The notes beneath the pieces were generated by a model that saw only the letters and a program-made list of their open reading frames with translations, was not told where the DNA came from and made no database searches. A DNA stretch of 64,000 nucleotides, from assembly GCA_946480015.1 (NCBI GenBank), contig CAMLIL010000012.1, positions 16,050-80,049 of the forward strand, written 5' to 3'. The position numbers and the translations under genes were made by a program. Origin of the DNA: an uncultured Oxalobacteraceae bacterium. GTDB lineage: Bacteria > Pseudomonadota > Gammaproteobacteria > Burkholderiales > Burkholderiaceae. This document shows positions 26,945 through 37,039 of this stretch, piece by piece (the stretch's first letter is position 1; every line of letters begins with the position of its first letter).

Positions 26945-28749
26945 TGACGATCCAATCACTGGTGCTGCTGGGCGTGTTCCTGGCTAGCCTGCTGGCGCTC
27001 GCCTATCCGCTGGGTATCGTGCTGGCGCGCATCGGCGACGGCGGCGCGGTCCCCGGACTTGGCTGGCTGTCCGGGCTGGAACGCTTGCTCTACCGTGCCG
27101 GCGGGGTGAAGCCTGACGCGGACATGGGCTGGAAACCGTACGCAATCGCGCTGCTGGTCTTTAATGGGATCGGCGCATTGTTCGTGTTTGCCATCCAGCG
27201 CCTGCAGGGCTGGCTGCCGCTCAATCCACAAGCGCTAGCCGGTATCGGCGCCGATTCCGCGTTCGATACCGCAGTCAGTTTCGTCAGCAATACCAACTGG
27301 CAGGGCTATAGCGGCGAGCAGACCATGAGCTACCTGACCCAGATGGTGGCGCTGACGGGCCAGAACTTCTTCTCGGCCGCGACCGGCATGGCCGTGGCGT
27401 TTGCCCTGGTGCGCGGCTTCAGCGCGCGCTCGTCCAGGTCGATCGGCAATTTCTGGGTCGATATCACGCGCTCGACCTTGTATGTGCTGCTGCCCCTGTC
27501 ACTGCTGTTCTCGGTATTTTTGATGGGACAAGGCGTCATCCAGAACTTCTCCGCCTACCAGGACGTGCAGCTGATCGATCCGGTGACGTATTCGCTCCCG
27601 AAACCGGGCGCGGACGGCCAGGCCCTCAAGGGTGCCGGGGGCGAACCGGTGATGGAACACCTGACCGCCACGACGCAGACAATCGCCATGGGTCCGGTCG
27701 CGTCGCAGGAAGCGATCAAGATGCTCGGCACCAACGGCGGCGGCTTCTTCAATGCCAACTCGGCCCACCCGTACGAAAATCCGACTCCGCTGTCCAATTT
27801 CATGCAGATGCTGTCGATCTTCCTGATCCCGGCCGGGCTGTGTTTCGCCTTTGGCCGTATGGTCGGCGACCGGCGCCAGGGCGTGGCCCTGCTGGCGGCG
27901 ATGAGCCTGATCTTCGTCGTCTTCGCGGTCATTGTGATCGGCGCCGAGCAGGCCGCCCACCCGCAACTGGCGGCGCTTGGTGTCGACCAAGGGGCGGGCG
28001 CCCTGCAGGCCGGCGGCAATATGGAAGGCAAGGAGACCCGATTCGGCATTTCCGCGTCAGCGCTGTTCGCTGCCGTCACGACGGCGGCGTCCTGTGGCGC
28101 CGTCAATGCCATGCACGATTCGTTTTCGCCAGTCGGCGGAATGGTGCCCTTGCTGCTGATCCAGCTCGGCGAAGTCGTCTTCGGCGGCGTCGGTTCCGGC
28201 CTGTACGGCATGCTCGTGTTCGCCGTCATGGCGGTGTTCATTGCCGGCCTGATGATTGGCCGCACCCCTGAATACCTGGGCAAGAAAATCCAGGCGTACG
28301 AGACGAAGATGACCTCGATCGCGATCCTGGTGACGCCGGTGCTGGTGTTGGGAGGGACGGCAATGGCCGTGATGCTCGACGCGGGCAAGGCCGGCATCGC
28401 CAATCCGGGCGCGCATGGCTTTACCGAGATCCTGTATGCGTTCAGTTCCGCCGCCAACAACAACGGCAGCGCCTTCGCCGGCCTGTCGGCCAATACGCCG
28501 TTCTACAACAGCATGCTGGCGCTCGCCATGTGGTTCGGCCGTTTCGCGATGATCGTGCCGATCCTGGCGATTGCCGGTTCGCTGGCGGCCAAGCCCCGCC
28601 TGGAAGCCAATTCCGGCACCATGCCGACCCACGGACCGATCTTCATCGGCCTGCTGATCGCGGTGGTGGTGCTGGTGGGGGTGCTGAACTATGTGCCCGC
28701 GCTGGCGCTCGGGCCTGTCGTTGAACACCTTCAGCTCTATACCAAGTAA
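26944..28749 (+). CDS. kdpA: KdpA, K+-translocating subunit
   Basis: The channel-like subunit of the high-affinity KdpFABC ATPase, 601 residues with about ten membrane helices. Signature segments include [19 protein letters not shown] and [23 protein letters not shown], which form the selectivity filter region, plus [14 protein letters not shown]. The ATG at 26944 overlaps the kdpF stop; a GTG one codon earlier is also open. The order F-A-B-C followed by D-E is the standard one. Confidence 0.97.
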   Translation: MTIQSLVLLGVFLASLLALAYPLGIVLARIGDGGAVPGLGWLSGLERLLYRAGGVKPDADMGWKPYAIALLVFNGIGALFVFAIQRLQGWLPLNPQALAGIGADSAFDTAVSFVSNTNWQGYSGEQTMSYLTQMVALTGQNFFSAATGMAVAFALVRGFSARSSRSIGNFWVDITRSTLYVLLPLSLLFSVFLMGQGVIQNFSAYQDVQLIDPVTYSLPKPGADGQALKGAGGEPVMEHLTATTQTIAMGPVASQEAIKMLGTNGGGFFNANSAHPYENPTPLSNFMQMLSIFLIPAGLCFAFGRMVGDRRQGVALLAAMSLIFVVFAVIVIGAEQAAHPQLAALGVDQGAGALQAGGNMEGKETRFGISASALFAAVTTAASCGAVNAMHDSFSPVGGMVPLLLIQLGEVVFGGVGSGLYGMLVFAVMAVFIAGLMIGRTPEYLGKKIQAYETKMTSIAILVTPVLVLGGTAMAVMLDAGKAGIANPGAHGFTEILYAFSSAANNNGSAFAGLSANTPFYNSMLALAMWFGRFAMIVPILAIAGSLAAKPRLEANSGTMPTHGPIFIGLLIAVVVLVGVLNYVPALALGPVVEHLQLYTK

Positions 28750-28767
28750 CTTTGGAGCGCAGCGGCA

Positions 28768-30900
28768 ATGGCCGCAGCGCCCGTGACCACGGAGTCCATG
28801 ATGTCGCACGCAAGCACGCTGCCCCCGGCAGCAACGTCACGCAAGACGCTCACCTTGTTCGATGCCACGCTGGTTTGGCCGGCAATGATCGACGCGGTCT
28901 TGAAACTTGGCCCACGCACCCAGGCGCGCAGCCCGGTCATGTTCGTGGTGTATGTCGGGAGCATCCTGACCACCCTGATGTATCTCCAGTCCCTGCGCGG
29001 CACGGGGCAGGCCGACAGCGGGTTTATCCTGGCCATTTCGATCTGGCTATGGTCTACGATCCTGTTCGCCAACTTCGCCGAAGCGCTGGCCGAGGGACGC
29101 AGCAAGGCGCAAGCGGCCTCGCTGCGGGGCCTGAAACAGAGCGTGATGGCCAAGAAGCTGGCCGCGCCGAAGCACGGCACACCCTGGCTTTCCGTGGCCG
29201 GGACCGAATTGCGCAAGGGGCATGTCATCCTGGTCGAGGCGGGCGACGTGATTCCGATCGACGGCGAGGTGATCGAAGGCGTGGCCTCGGTCGACGAGAG
29301 CGCCATCACGGGTGAATCGGCCCCTGTCATCCGCGAGTCGGGCGGTGATTTTTCAGCCGTCACCGGCGGCACCCGCGTGCTGTCGGACTGGCTGGTGGTG
29401 CGCGTGTCGGTCAACCCCGGCGAGACCTTCCTCGACCGCATGATTTCAATGGTCGAAGGCGCCAAGCGCCAGAAAACCCCGAACGAGATCGCGCTGACGA
29501 TCCTGCTGGTGGCGCTGACCATCGTATTTCTGGTCGTGACCGTCACGCTGCTGCCGTTCTCGCTGTTTGGCGTGGCCGCGGCCGGCGCCGGAGCACCGGT
29601 CAGCATCACCGTGCTGATCGCGCTGCTGGTGTGCCTGATTCCGACCACCATCGGCGCGCTGCTGTCGTCGATCGGCGTGGCCGGCATGAGCCGCATGATG
29701 GGCGCCAACGTCATTGCCACCTCCGGCCGCGCGGTCGAGGCGGCGGGCGACGTCGACGTGCTCCTGCTCGACAAGACCGGCACCATCACCCTTGGCAACC
29801 GCCAGGCGGCGGCCTTCTTTGCCGCACCCGGCGTCAGCGAGCAGCAATTGGCCGATGTCGCCCAGCTCGCGTCGCTGGCCGACGAAACGCCGGAAGGGCG
29901 CTCGATTGCGATTCTGGCCAAGCAGAAATTCAACATCCGCGAGCGCGAAATGGCCGCACTGCATGCGGTGTTCCTGCCGTATAGCGCCAACACGCGCATG
30001 AGCGGCATCGATATCGGCGAGCGCCAGATCCGCAAAGGCGCGGCCGATTCGGTGCGCAAGTACGTCGAAGCGCTGGGCCTGCCGTATCCGGCGGAAATGG
30101 CGCGCCTGGTCGACGAGGTGTCGCGCCGCGGCAGCACACCGCTGGTGGTGGCCGATGCCGGCCGTGTGATGGGCGTGGTCGAACTGAAGGACATCGTCAA
30201 GGGCGGCATCAAGGAACGCTTCGCCGAGCTGCGCAGGATGGGCATCAAGACCGTCATGATCACCGGCGACAACAAGCTGACCGCCGCCGCCATCGCCGCC
30301 GAAGCCGGCGTCGACGATTTCCTGGCCGAGGCCACGCCCGAGGACAAGCTTAAGCTGATCCGCAGCTACCAGGCGCAAGGCCGGCTGGTGGCGATGACCG
30401 GCGACGGCACCAACGACGCGCCGGCATTGGCCCAGGCCGACGTGGCCGTGGCCATGAACTCCGGCACCCAGGCGGCCAAGGAAGCGGGCAACATGGTCGA
30501 CCTCGATTCGAATCCGACCAAGCTGCTCGAGATCGTGGAGATCGGCAAACAGATGCTGATGACGCGCGGCTCCTTGACCACGTTTTCGATCGCCAACGAT
30601 ATCGCCAAATATTTTGCCATCATTCCGGCCGCCTTCGTCGGCACCTATCCGCAGTTGAAAGCGCTCGACATCATGCAGCTGAGCAGCCCGAATTCGGCGA
30701 TCATGTCGGCGGTCGTCTTCAACGCCCTGATCATCATCGCCTTGATCCCGCTGGCCCTGAAGGGCGTGCCATACCGGCCCGTCGGCGCCGCCGCACTGCT
30801 GCGCAGAAATATTCTGATTTACGGCGTCGGCGGCATCGCGCTTCCGTTTGTCGGCATCAAGCTGATCGACATGGTCCTGGCGGCCATGCACCTGGTTTAA
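28768..30900 (+). CDS. kdpB: KdpB, catalytic P-type ATPase subunit
   Basis: Energises K+ uptake by ATP hydrolysis through an aspartyl-phosphate. The phosphorylation motif [10 protein letters not shown] (Asp335 from this start), the TGES actuator motif, and the [22 protein letters not shown] hinge are all intact. Length is 710 residues from ATG 28768. A second start at 28801 (MSHAS), with GGAG six bases upstream, would give 699 residues and is equally credible. It follows kdpA by 18 bases. Confidence 0.97.
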   Translation: MAAAPVTTESMMSHASTLPPAATSRKTLTLFDATLVWPAMIDAVLKLGPRTQARSPVMFVVYVGSILTTLMYLQSLRGTGQADSGFILAISIWLWSTILFANFAEALAEGRSKAQAASLRGLKQSVMAKKLAAPKHGTPWLSVAGTELRKGHVILVEAGDVIPIDGEVIEGVASVDESAITGESAPVIRESGGDFSAVTGGTRVLSDWLVVRVSVNPGETFLDRMISMVEGAKRQKTPNEIALTILLVALTIVFLVVTVTLLPFSLFGVAAAGAGAPVSITVLIALLVCLIPTTIGALLSSIGVAGMSRMMGANVIATSGRAVEAAGDVDVLLLDKTGTITLGNRQAAAFFAAPGVSEQQLADVAQLASLADETPEGRSIAILAKQKFNIREREMAALHAVFLPYSANTRMSGIDIGERQIRKGAADSVRKYVEALGLPYPAEMARLVDEVSRRGSTPLVVADAGRVMGVVELKDIVKGGIKERFAELRRMGIKTVMITGDNKLTAAAIAAEAGVDDFLAEATPEDKLKLIRSYQAQGRLVAMTGDGTNDAPALAQADVAVAMNSGTQAAKEAGNMVDLDSNPTKLLEIVEIGKQMLMTRGSLTTFSIANDIAKYFAIIPAAFVGTYPQLKALDIMQLSSPNSAIMSAVVFNALIIIALIPLALKGVPYRPVGAAALLRRNILIYGVGGIALPFVGIKLIDMVLAAMHLV

Positions 30901-30912
30901 AGGAGACCTGAG

Positions 30913-31497
30913 ATGAAATCCACACTGCGCCCCGCGCTCGTGCTGTTCGCCGCACTGACCCTGCTGGTGGGCGTACTGTATCCGCTGGCCGTGACCGGGA
31001 TCGGCAAGCTGGCCTTCGCCGGCCGGGCCGATGGCAGCCTGATCGTACGCGGCGGCAAGGCCGTTGGCTCGAGCCTGATCGGGCAGGCCTTTACCGCGCC
31101 CCGTTACTTCTGGGGCCGCCCCTCGGCCACCGGGCCAATGGCCAACAATGCCGCCGGCAGTTCCGGCTCCAATCAGGGCCCCCTCAATCCGGCCCTGATC
31201 GATGCGGTGAAGGCGCGCATCGCCGCCCTGCAAGCGGCCGACCCGTCCAACAAGGCGGCGATCCCGGTCGACCTGGTGACGGCGTCGGCCAGTGGCCTTG
31301 ACCCCGAGATCAGTGTGGCCGGTGCGCGCTACCAGGCAGCGCGCGTGGCCGCTGCGCGCCATCTGCCGCAGGCCCGGGTCGAAACACTGATCAATGAGTA
31401 CACGGTCGAGCCGGCTTTGGGCTTTTTGGGTGAGGCACGCGTCAATGTGCTTAAATTGAATTTGGCCCTGGACGCCGAACCGGCGCCGCAACGCTAA
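30913..31497 (+). CDS. kdpC: KdpC, assembly/ATP-affinity subunit
   Basis: KdpC, 194 residues, with one N-terminal membrane helix (ALVLFAALTLLVGVLYPLAVTGIG) and a periplasmic domain containing SLIGQAFTAPRYFWGRPSAT and ASASGLDPEISVAGARYQAARVA, the family signatures. KdpC helps hold KdpA and KdpB together and raises ATP affinity. A good ribosome site (AAGGAGA) precedes the ATG. It sits 12 bases after kdpB and 21 before kdpD. Confidence 0.96.
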   Translation: MKSTLRPALVLFAALTLLVGVLYPLAVTGIGKLAFAGRADGSLIVRGGKAVGSSLIGQAFTAPRYFWGRPSATGPMANNAAGSSGSNQGPLNPALIDAVKARIAALQAADPSNKAAIPVDLVTASASGLDPEISVAGARYQAARVAAARHLPQARVETLINEYTVEPALGFLGEARVNVLKLNLALDAEPAPQR

Positions 31498-31518
31498 GCT
31501 GCAAGGACATCGCCACCC

Positions 31519-34239
31519 ATGCTTCCCAATGAGGTACAACGCCCCGACCCCGATGCGCTGCTGGCGCAGGTGCTGTCGCAGGAGCGCAATGCGGCGCGCG
31601 GCAAGCTGCGTATTTACTTCGGGGCCTCGGCGGGCGTGGGCAAGACCTACGCCATGCTGGCGGCCGCGCGCAAACTGCGCGCCGAAGGCCGGCCGGTCCT
31701 GGTGGGTGTGCTGGAGACGCATGGGCGGGCCGAAACAGCGGCCATGCTCGACGGGCTTGATGCGTTGCCGCGGAAGCGCATCGCCTACCGCGGCAAGACG
31801 CTCACCGAATTCGATCTGGACGCGGCACTGGAGCGGCATCCTGAACTGATTCTGGTCGACGAACTGGCCCATTCCAACGCCCCCGGTTCGCGCCATCCCA
31901 AGCGCTGGCAGGACGTGGAGGAATTGCTGGACGCCGGCATTGACGTCTTTAGCACCGTCAATGTTCAGCACCTGGAGAGCCTGAACGACGTGGTTGGCGC
32001 AATTACCGGAGTGCGGGTCGCTGAAACGGTGCCGGACACGGTATTCGACGCCGCCGACGAAGTCGTGATGGTCGACATCCCCGCCGATGAATTGCTCACG
32101 CGTCTAAAAACCGGCAAGGTGTACCAGGAACAACAAGCCGACCGCGCCTCCAAAAATTTCTTCCGCAAGGGCAATCTGATCGCCTTGCGCGAGCTCGCCT
32201 TGCGGCGCACAGCCGACCGCATCGAAGACGACGTGCGCGCCTATCGGGTGGAAAAATCGATCGACACGGTCTGGAAAACCGGCGGCGCTTTGCTTGCCTG
32301 CGTCGGCCCGCGTGCCGGCGAACATGTAGTTCGCAGCACGGCCCGCCTGGCCGGACAGCTTGGCGTCGACTGGCATGCGGTCTACGTCGAGACCCCGTCG
32401 CTGCAGCGCCTGCCGGCGCAACGGCGCGAACAGATTCTGGTCACGCTGCGCCTGGCCGAGAAGCTCGGGGCAAGTACCGAAGTATTGGCGGGCGGCGATA
32501 TCGCCGAAGCCATTGTCGGCTATGCACGCGACCATAACCTGTCCAAGATCGTGATGGCGCGCGCCCATACCAACTGGCCGTGGCGCGCCCCGCACATCCG
32601 GCGCATTGCTGCCAAAGCGCCGGACATTGATGTGGTGGAAATCGGCGACGCCGGCGGCGCCAAGGCCGGCGGACCGCTCGCGCGCAACGGCGAGGAGGCG
32701 CTGGCCGGCGCGCTCGTCAACGGGAAGCGCCGGATCTGGGCGTATGCCATCGCGGCGGCCAGCAGTCTCGCCGCCGCGCTGATTCTGACACCCCTGTTGC
32801 CCACGCTTGACCTGGCAAACATCGCCATGCTCTTCCTGCTGGTGGTGGTGCTGGTGGCGTTCAAGTTCGGACGCGGGCCATCGGTGATGGCGACCTGCGT
32901 CAGCGTGGGCTGTTTCGACTTCTTCTTTGTGCCACCGCGCTTTACCTTTGCGGTGGCCGACCTGCAATACCTGGTGACATTCGGCGTCATGCTGGTGGTC
33001 GGCCTGATTACCGGGCACCTGACCGCTGGCCTGCGATTTCAGGCGCAAGTGGCGGCACACCGGGAACGGCGCTCGCGCGCGCTGTACGAGTTCGCCCGCG
33101 AACTGTCCGGAGCGCTGCAGCCGGAACAGGTCTTCGATACGACCGGCGATTTTATTCAGCGCACTTTCCGCGCCCGCGCCATGCTGCTGCTCCCGGATCA
33201 GGATGGGCACTTGCAGGCGCCTTCCGGCGACAGCGGGCTGGTTCAGCCGGATGTGGGAATCGCCCAGTGGACATTCGACCACGCGGAAAGCGCGGGAATG
33301 GGTACCGATACCCTGCCGGCAAGCCCATTTTTCTATTTGCCGCTCGTGGCCCCCATGCGCACCCGCGGTGTCCTGGCGATCGAACCCGAACACCAGCGCT
33401 GGATCCTGATCCCCGAGCAGCGTACCCAGCTCGACACTTTCGCCGCGCTGGCGGCAATCGCGCTCGAACGCGTGCACTATATCGAGGTGGCACAAAACGC
33501 CTTGCTGAGTATGGAATCGGAACGCCTGCGCAATTCCTTGCTGGCAGCCTTGTCGCACGACCTGCGTACGCCATTGACGTTGCTGGTGGGACTGTCCGAA
33601 TCGCTGGTACGCGCCAAACCGCCGCTACCGCAAGGCCACACCGATACCGCGCAAGTGTTGCATAACGAGGCGCTGCGAATGCATGCCCTGGTTGCCAACC
33701 TGCTCGACATGGCGCGCATTCAGAGCGGCGAGGTCAAACTCGACATGCAATGGCAGGCGCCCGAGGAAGTCATCGGCACTTCGCTCAACCTGTGCGCCGC
33801 GCAGCTGCGCGAACACGTCGTCAGCACCGGCATGCCGGCGGATATGCCGCTGGTGCGCTTCGATGCCGTGCTGATCGAACGTGTCCTGTGCAACCTGCTC
33901 GAGAACGCGGCGAAGTACACGCCTGCCGGCTCCATGATCGACGTGTCGGCAACTATCCACGGCGCCTGGTTGAGCCTGACGGTGTCCGACGACGGTCCCG
34001 GCGTGCCGCATGGGCTGGAGCAAGCCATCTTCGAGAAATTTACCCGCGGCGAACGCGAGTCGGCCATGCCGGGAGTGGGCCTGGGACTAGCAATCTGCCG
34101 CGCCATTGTCGAGGCCCACGGGGGCAAGATCAGTGCCGGGAGGTCGGACATGGGCGGGGCCGCTTTCGTCGTGACGCTTCCTTTGGGCCAGCCGCCGGCC
34201 GGACCGGAAATCGAAATTGAGACCCTGAACGCCGAATGA
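31519..34239 (+). CDS. kdpD: KdpD, K+-limitation sensor histidine kinase
   Basis: Sensor of the kdp system, 906 residues. It begins with the KdpD N-terminal domain with a Walker A site (GASAGVGKT, residues 35-43) and the LILVDELAHSNAPGSRHPKRWQDV motif, then a universal-stress-protein-like domain, four close membrane helices (about 410-500), a GAF-like region, and the kinase core with His680 in ALSHDLRTPLT and a complete ATP site (SDDGPGVP, GVGLGLAIC). The domain order and length match the E. coli protein. It phosphorylates KdpE when K+ is short. The stop overlaps the kdpE start. Confidence 0.96.
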   Translation: MLPNEVQRPDPDALLAQVLSQERNAARGKLRIYFGASAGVGKTYAMLAAARKLRAEGRPVLVGVLETHGRAETAAMLDGLDALPRKRIAYRGKTLTEFDLDAALERHPELILVDELAHSNAPGSRHPKRWQDVEELLDAGIDVFSTVNVQHLESLNDVVGAITGVRVAETVPDTVFDAADEVVMVDIPADELLTRLKTGKVYQEQQADRASKNFFRKGNLIALRELALRRTADRIEDDVRAYRVEKSIDTVWKTGGALLACVGPRAGEHVVRSTARLAGQLGVDWHAVYVETPSLQRLPAQRREQILVTLRLAEKLGASTEVLAGGDIAEAIVGYARDHNLSKIVMARAHTNWPWRAPHIRRIAAKAPDIDVVEIGDAGGAKAGGPLARNGEEALAGALVNGKRRIWAYAIAAASSLAAALILTPLLPTLDLANIAMLFLLVVVLVAFKFGRGPSVMATCVSVGCFDFFFVPPRFTFAVADLQYLVTFGVMLVVGLITGHLTAGLRFQAQVAAHRERRSRALYEFARELSGALQPEQVFDTTGDFIQRTFRARAMLLLPDQDGHLQAPSGDSGLVQPDVGIAQWTFDHAESAGMGTDTLPASPFFYLPLVAPMRTRGVLAIEPEHQRWILIPEQRTQLDTFAALAAIALERVHYIEVAQNALLSMESERLRNSLLAALSHDLRTPLTLLVGLSESLVRAKPPLPQGHTDTAQVLHNEALRMHALVANLLDMARIQSGEVKLDMQWQAPEEVIGTSLNLCAAQLREHVVSTGMPADMPLVRFDAVLIERVLCNLLENAAKYTPAGSMIDVSATIHGAWLSLTVSDDGPGVPHGLEQAIFEKFTRGERESAMPGVGLGLAICRAIVEAHGGKISAGRSDMGGAAFVVTLPLGQPPAGPEIEIETLNAE

Positions 34240-34934
34240 ACAAGATCAATCCGACAGCCTTGCTGGTTGAAGACGAGCCGCAGATCCGCCGTTTCGTGCG
34301 TACCTCGCTGGAAGAGGTGGGCTGGCAGGTGCATGAAGCGGAGACCATGCAGCGCGGCCTGGTCGAAGCTGGCACGCGCACCCCGGACCTGATCGTTCTC
34401 GACCTCGGTTTGCCCGATGGCGACGGCATCAATTTCATCATTGAACTTCGTAAGTGGTCTCCCGTCCCGGTCATCGTCCTGTCGGCGCGCGCGAGAGAGG
34501 CGGACAAGGTGAGTGCCCTCGATGCCGGGGCCGATGATTATCTGACCAAACCTTTCGGCGTGGATGAGTTGCACGCCCGGGTGCGCGCGACATTACGCCG
34601 TCAGCGCAACCCCGGCGCCGACAGCGATGGTGTGATTCGGTTCGGCAACGTCGCTGTCGACATGAAGAACAGACTGGTGACTAAAGCCGGGGAGAAAGTG
34701 CATTTGACGCCGATCGAGTACAAGCTCCTGGCGGTGATGGTCAGTAACGCCGGTCGGGTCGTCACCAATCCGCAACTGCTGCTGGCAGTATGGGGGCCGT
34801 CCCATGTGGATGACGCACACTACCTGCGCATCTATATGGGGCATTTGCGTCACAAGCTGGAGGACAATCCGACCCAGCCGAAATTTTTCCTGACCGAGAC
34901 GGCCGTAGGATACCGCTTATTGACGACCGGCTAG
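34236..34934 (+). CDS. kdpE: KdpE response regulator
   Basis: OmpR-family regulator of kdp, 232 residues. The receiver has VEDE (residues 11-14), Asp56 in VLDLGLP and Lys105 in YLTKPF; the C-terminal winged helix carries LTPIEYKLLAVMVSNAGRVVTN and YLRIYMGHLRHKLE, as in KdpE. It is coupled to kdpD by an ATGA overlap. Expected target is the AT-rich box at 26701 and perhaps the twin box before kup. Confidence 0.95.
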   Translation: MNKINPTALLVEDEPQIRRFVRTSLEEVGWQVHEAETMQRGLVEAGTRTPDLIVLDLGLPDGDGINFIIELRKWSPVPVIVLSARAREADKVSALDAGADDYLTKPFGVDELHARVRATLRRQRNPGADSDGVIRFGNVAVDMKNRLVTKAGEKVHLTPIEYKLLAVMVSNAGRVVTNPQLLLAVWGPSHVDDAHYLRIYMGHLRHKLEDNPTQPKFFLTETAVGYRLLTTG

Positions 34935-35591
34935 TATCGGCGGAGTTCATGACATGCTGCTTCTGTCGCTGCGAGTGCATGCTTTCTGCTCGAGACGCGC
35001 TGATCGGATTTGGCCGTTGGCGCAGCACCGTTCGCCACCAACGCGAGCAGCCCGATCGCGTCGGTCGTTGGTGAGGTCTTCGGTGACCTGTTCGAGATGA
35101 GTGATCGTCATGACGGCATGCCGGACATCGGCGGCAGCCCCTGAGGATCGTTCTGGCCTGAAGCTGGCACCGATAGCGTCAGGTTGCCGGCGGCGGCAAT
35201 GCGCGCAGAAGATGCCGGTGTAAAGCTGATCGGCAACGCCTTTGGCATGCATGCGCACGCTGAGTTCATGCTCGTGTGAGCCGTATCGGATGCCGGCGAC
35301 CGAGGCTGTACGAATACTCAACCGTGAGGGCAAAGGTGGCTGAACGCGGCGGGGCGTAAATCCTTAAAAACCAATGGCTTGCGTCAATTTGCAGCAATTT
35401 TTACACGAATCCCGGCCGACCCTCAATCAATGTCATTCCGCTTATCCACGACGTTGGTGCAGCGCTTTGTGGATACTCCCTCATAAAATTCTCCTTCCAG
35501 CCAACAGGGCTGGCTGAAGAAGAATATGCAAACTAGAACAGACTACAAGTTCGCCGCGCACGTGGCCAAGCACCTTCCAACGAGAACTCGA
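34935..35591. other. long gap after kdpE, no firm gene
   Basis: About 650 bases with no recognisable gene. A minus-strand frame (34947-35333, 128 codons) and a short plus-strand frame ending near 35143 are open, but neither shows a known domain, and they overlap. Composition becomes AT-rich after 35340. A 16-base repeat core (35403) and a small hairpin with arms CCAGCC/GGCTGG near 35500 are the only structures noted. This looks like eroded sequence at the edge of an accessory segment. Confidence 0.5.
35403..35418 (+). repeat. core copy of dispersed repeat
   Basis: ACACGAATCCCGGCCG, identical to the core of the repeat at 35592-35658 and one base different from the copy near 45.1 kb. Flanks resemble the other copies only weakly (preceding T-run, following CCCTC). 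Confidence 0.6.
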
Positions 35592-35658
35592 ATTCTGGAA
35601 TCCTTTTTTAAATCATCAACTTAACTTCGCTTTGGCGAAAAAACACGAATCCCGGCCG
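35592..35658 (+). repeat. 67-bp direct repeat, left copy
   Basis: Starts ATTCTGGAATCC and ends ACACGAATCCCGGCCG. The copy at 45085-45151 has the same length, matching ends and an ATCATC/TTCATC-like centre. It sits 11 bases beyond the stop of the minus-strand AraC gene. Includes a TTCGC-TTTG-GCGAA hairpin. Confidence 0.65.
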
Positions 35659-35668
35659 CACCTCCACT

Positions 35669-36604
35669 TCATCCATAGCCGTTGGCGGATCGGAATTGCA
35701 AGGGAGTGCACCCAACCATGTTTCGGAAGAATTTGCTGAAATGCGTTGCTTCTTTGAATCCAAGCTTGTCGGCTATGACGCCAACGGGGCAATCGGTGTG
35801 AATGAGTAGACGCTTGGCCTCCAGACCTAGCCGCCTTGAAACGAATTGCTTGGCGCTGATGCCCTCGACTTCGAGCACCGCACGCGTCAGGCTCCTTTCG
35901 GTGCAGCCAATTTCGGCGGCGTAAATGTTGATGCTTTTCCACTCGGCGACATGCTGCTCAACCAGATCCCTGAAAAGATAGAAGCGCTTGAGTGCCGGCC
36001 CCCTGTGCTGTTCGTCCAGGTGTTTGTGGCCGTAGGCCACGATGAGCCAGGACACCAGCGCATACATCGCGTGGCGCAGATGCGCCTGAACGTTCTTGAT
36101 CCATTCTGTAGCCTTACCCGTACCTAGCTGCACTGGCCCTAGGCAGCCCGGGGCGAGAAGTGCGACATCCTCCCGCATCCACTGGATGGTGGTTGTTGCG
36201 CGCTCCAGGCCATAGGCATCGATTTGGAGGAACTCCGGCAAACGCTTAATATCGAGTTCCGTACTAAGGCTTTCGCGCGATGACGCGGGCCGGAGAAACT
36301 CAGGGCGCATCAGCAATATCCAGCCGTCCCAATCCTCTCGTTCTCCGAAGTTGTGGACCTGTCCGGGGCGAACCACGAGTAGGCTCCCGGCCTGGCTGGA
36401 GCGCGGCTCAAAATCCAGCAATTGGGTGCATTGTCCCTCGGTCACCAGGATTAGCATGTAGAACGTATAGCCATACGTTCGGCGCATTCCTTCCCGGCTG
36501 GTTCTCTGGCGCAGCTCCGAAACCCGAAAAGTCTCCAAATCATAAGGGTACGAACCTTCGGGCTGGTAGTGGACTTTCTGAACATTTCTTGTGAATTTAT
36601 TCAT
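35669..36604 (-). CDS. AraC-family transcriptional regulator
   Basis: A 311-residue regulator with an N-terminal cupin-like sensing domain (GQCTQLLDFEPRSSQAGSLL, VVRPGQVHNFG) and a C-terminal double helix-turn-helix: INIYAAEIGCTERSLTRAVLEVEG and CPVGVIADKLGFKEATHFSKFFRNMVGCTPLQFR. The ligand is unknown. It is divergent from a truncated SnoaL-like gene, and its native target may have been lost. Its composition is less GC-rich than the kdp genes, in line with an acquired segment. The ribosome site is weak; the start is the first ATG of the frame. Confidence 0.88.
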   Translation of the reverse strand: MNKFTRNVQKVHYQPEGSYPYDLETFRVSELRQRTSREGMRRTYGYTFYMLILVTEGQCTQLLDFEPRSSQAGSLLVVRPGQVHNFGEREDWDGWILLMRPEFLRPASSRESLSTELDIKRLPEFLQIDAYGLERATTTIQWMREDVALLAPGCLGPVQLGTGKATEWIKNVQAHLRHAMYALVSWLIVAYGHKHLDEQHRGPALKRFYLFRDLVEQHVAEWKSINIYAAEIGCTERSLTRAVLEVEGISAKQFVSRRLGLEAKRLLIHTDCPVGVIADKLGFKEATHFSKFFRNMVGCTPLQFRSANGYG

Positions 36605-36747
36605 TTTTACTTCTACCCGCTTTCGGCAAACTCAAACGCTATCATTGTATGCTCTGTCCGAAAAGTGTCACATTTAATCGGTATTTCGCCTTTATTCGGC
36701 GACACTATTGCGTTAACCTGTCATTTTCATTCCAGGGAGCCCTTACG

Positions 36748-36981
36748 ATGAACAGCAACCTTCAGACCATCAGTCAGGAAGCGCTCGAATTGGAGCGAGC
36801 CGGTGGCCTGGCCGTTCTGAGCTACAACCTGGGGACCTATGTTGCGGCCGAGCACGGTGGCGAGAAACTGCTTCGCGCCTGGAACGCGACAGAGGTCTAC
36901 CGCAGGATTGCCGGTGCTTGGCGCATCGTGCATTCGAACTGGGCCATCACGCAGTCCATGACGACGGCCTCGGTCTCCTGA
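36748..36981 (+). CDS. truncated SnoaL/DUF4440-like protein
   Basis: A 77-residue product. Its second half (RAWNATEVYRRIAGAWRIVHSNWA) closely resembles the C-terminal strands of NTF2-fold SnoaL/DUF4440 proteins, normally about 130 residues. The N-terminal helices and first strands are missing, replaced by a short lead (MNSNLQTISQEALELE). A ribosome site (GGGAG) lies nine bases upstream, so the remnant may still be translated. Probably a decayed gene beside the divergent AraC regulator. Confidence 0.55.
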   Translation: MNSNLQTISQEALELERAGGLAVLSYNLGTYVAAEHGGEKLLRAWNATEVYRRIAGAWRIVHSNWAITQSMTTASVS

Positions 36982-37039
36982 ACGCAGAATCGGCTGCGTG
37001 TCGCACTGAATGCGGAACCAACCGATTGGGAGAGGCCGC

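Noticed and set aside
29446..31971. Minus-strand frame of 841 codons opposite kdpB and kdpC
   Set aside because: Shadow of highly conserved kdp genes; composition typical of antisense frames.
34947..35333. Minus-strand open frame of 128 codons after kdpE
   Set aside because: No recognisable domain, no clear ribosome site, and an overlapping short plus-strand frame looks equally protein-like. Not enough to call a gene.
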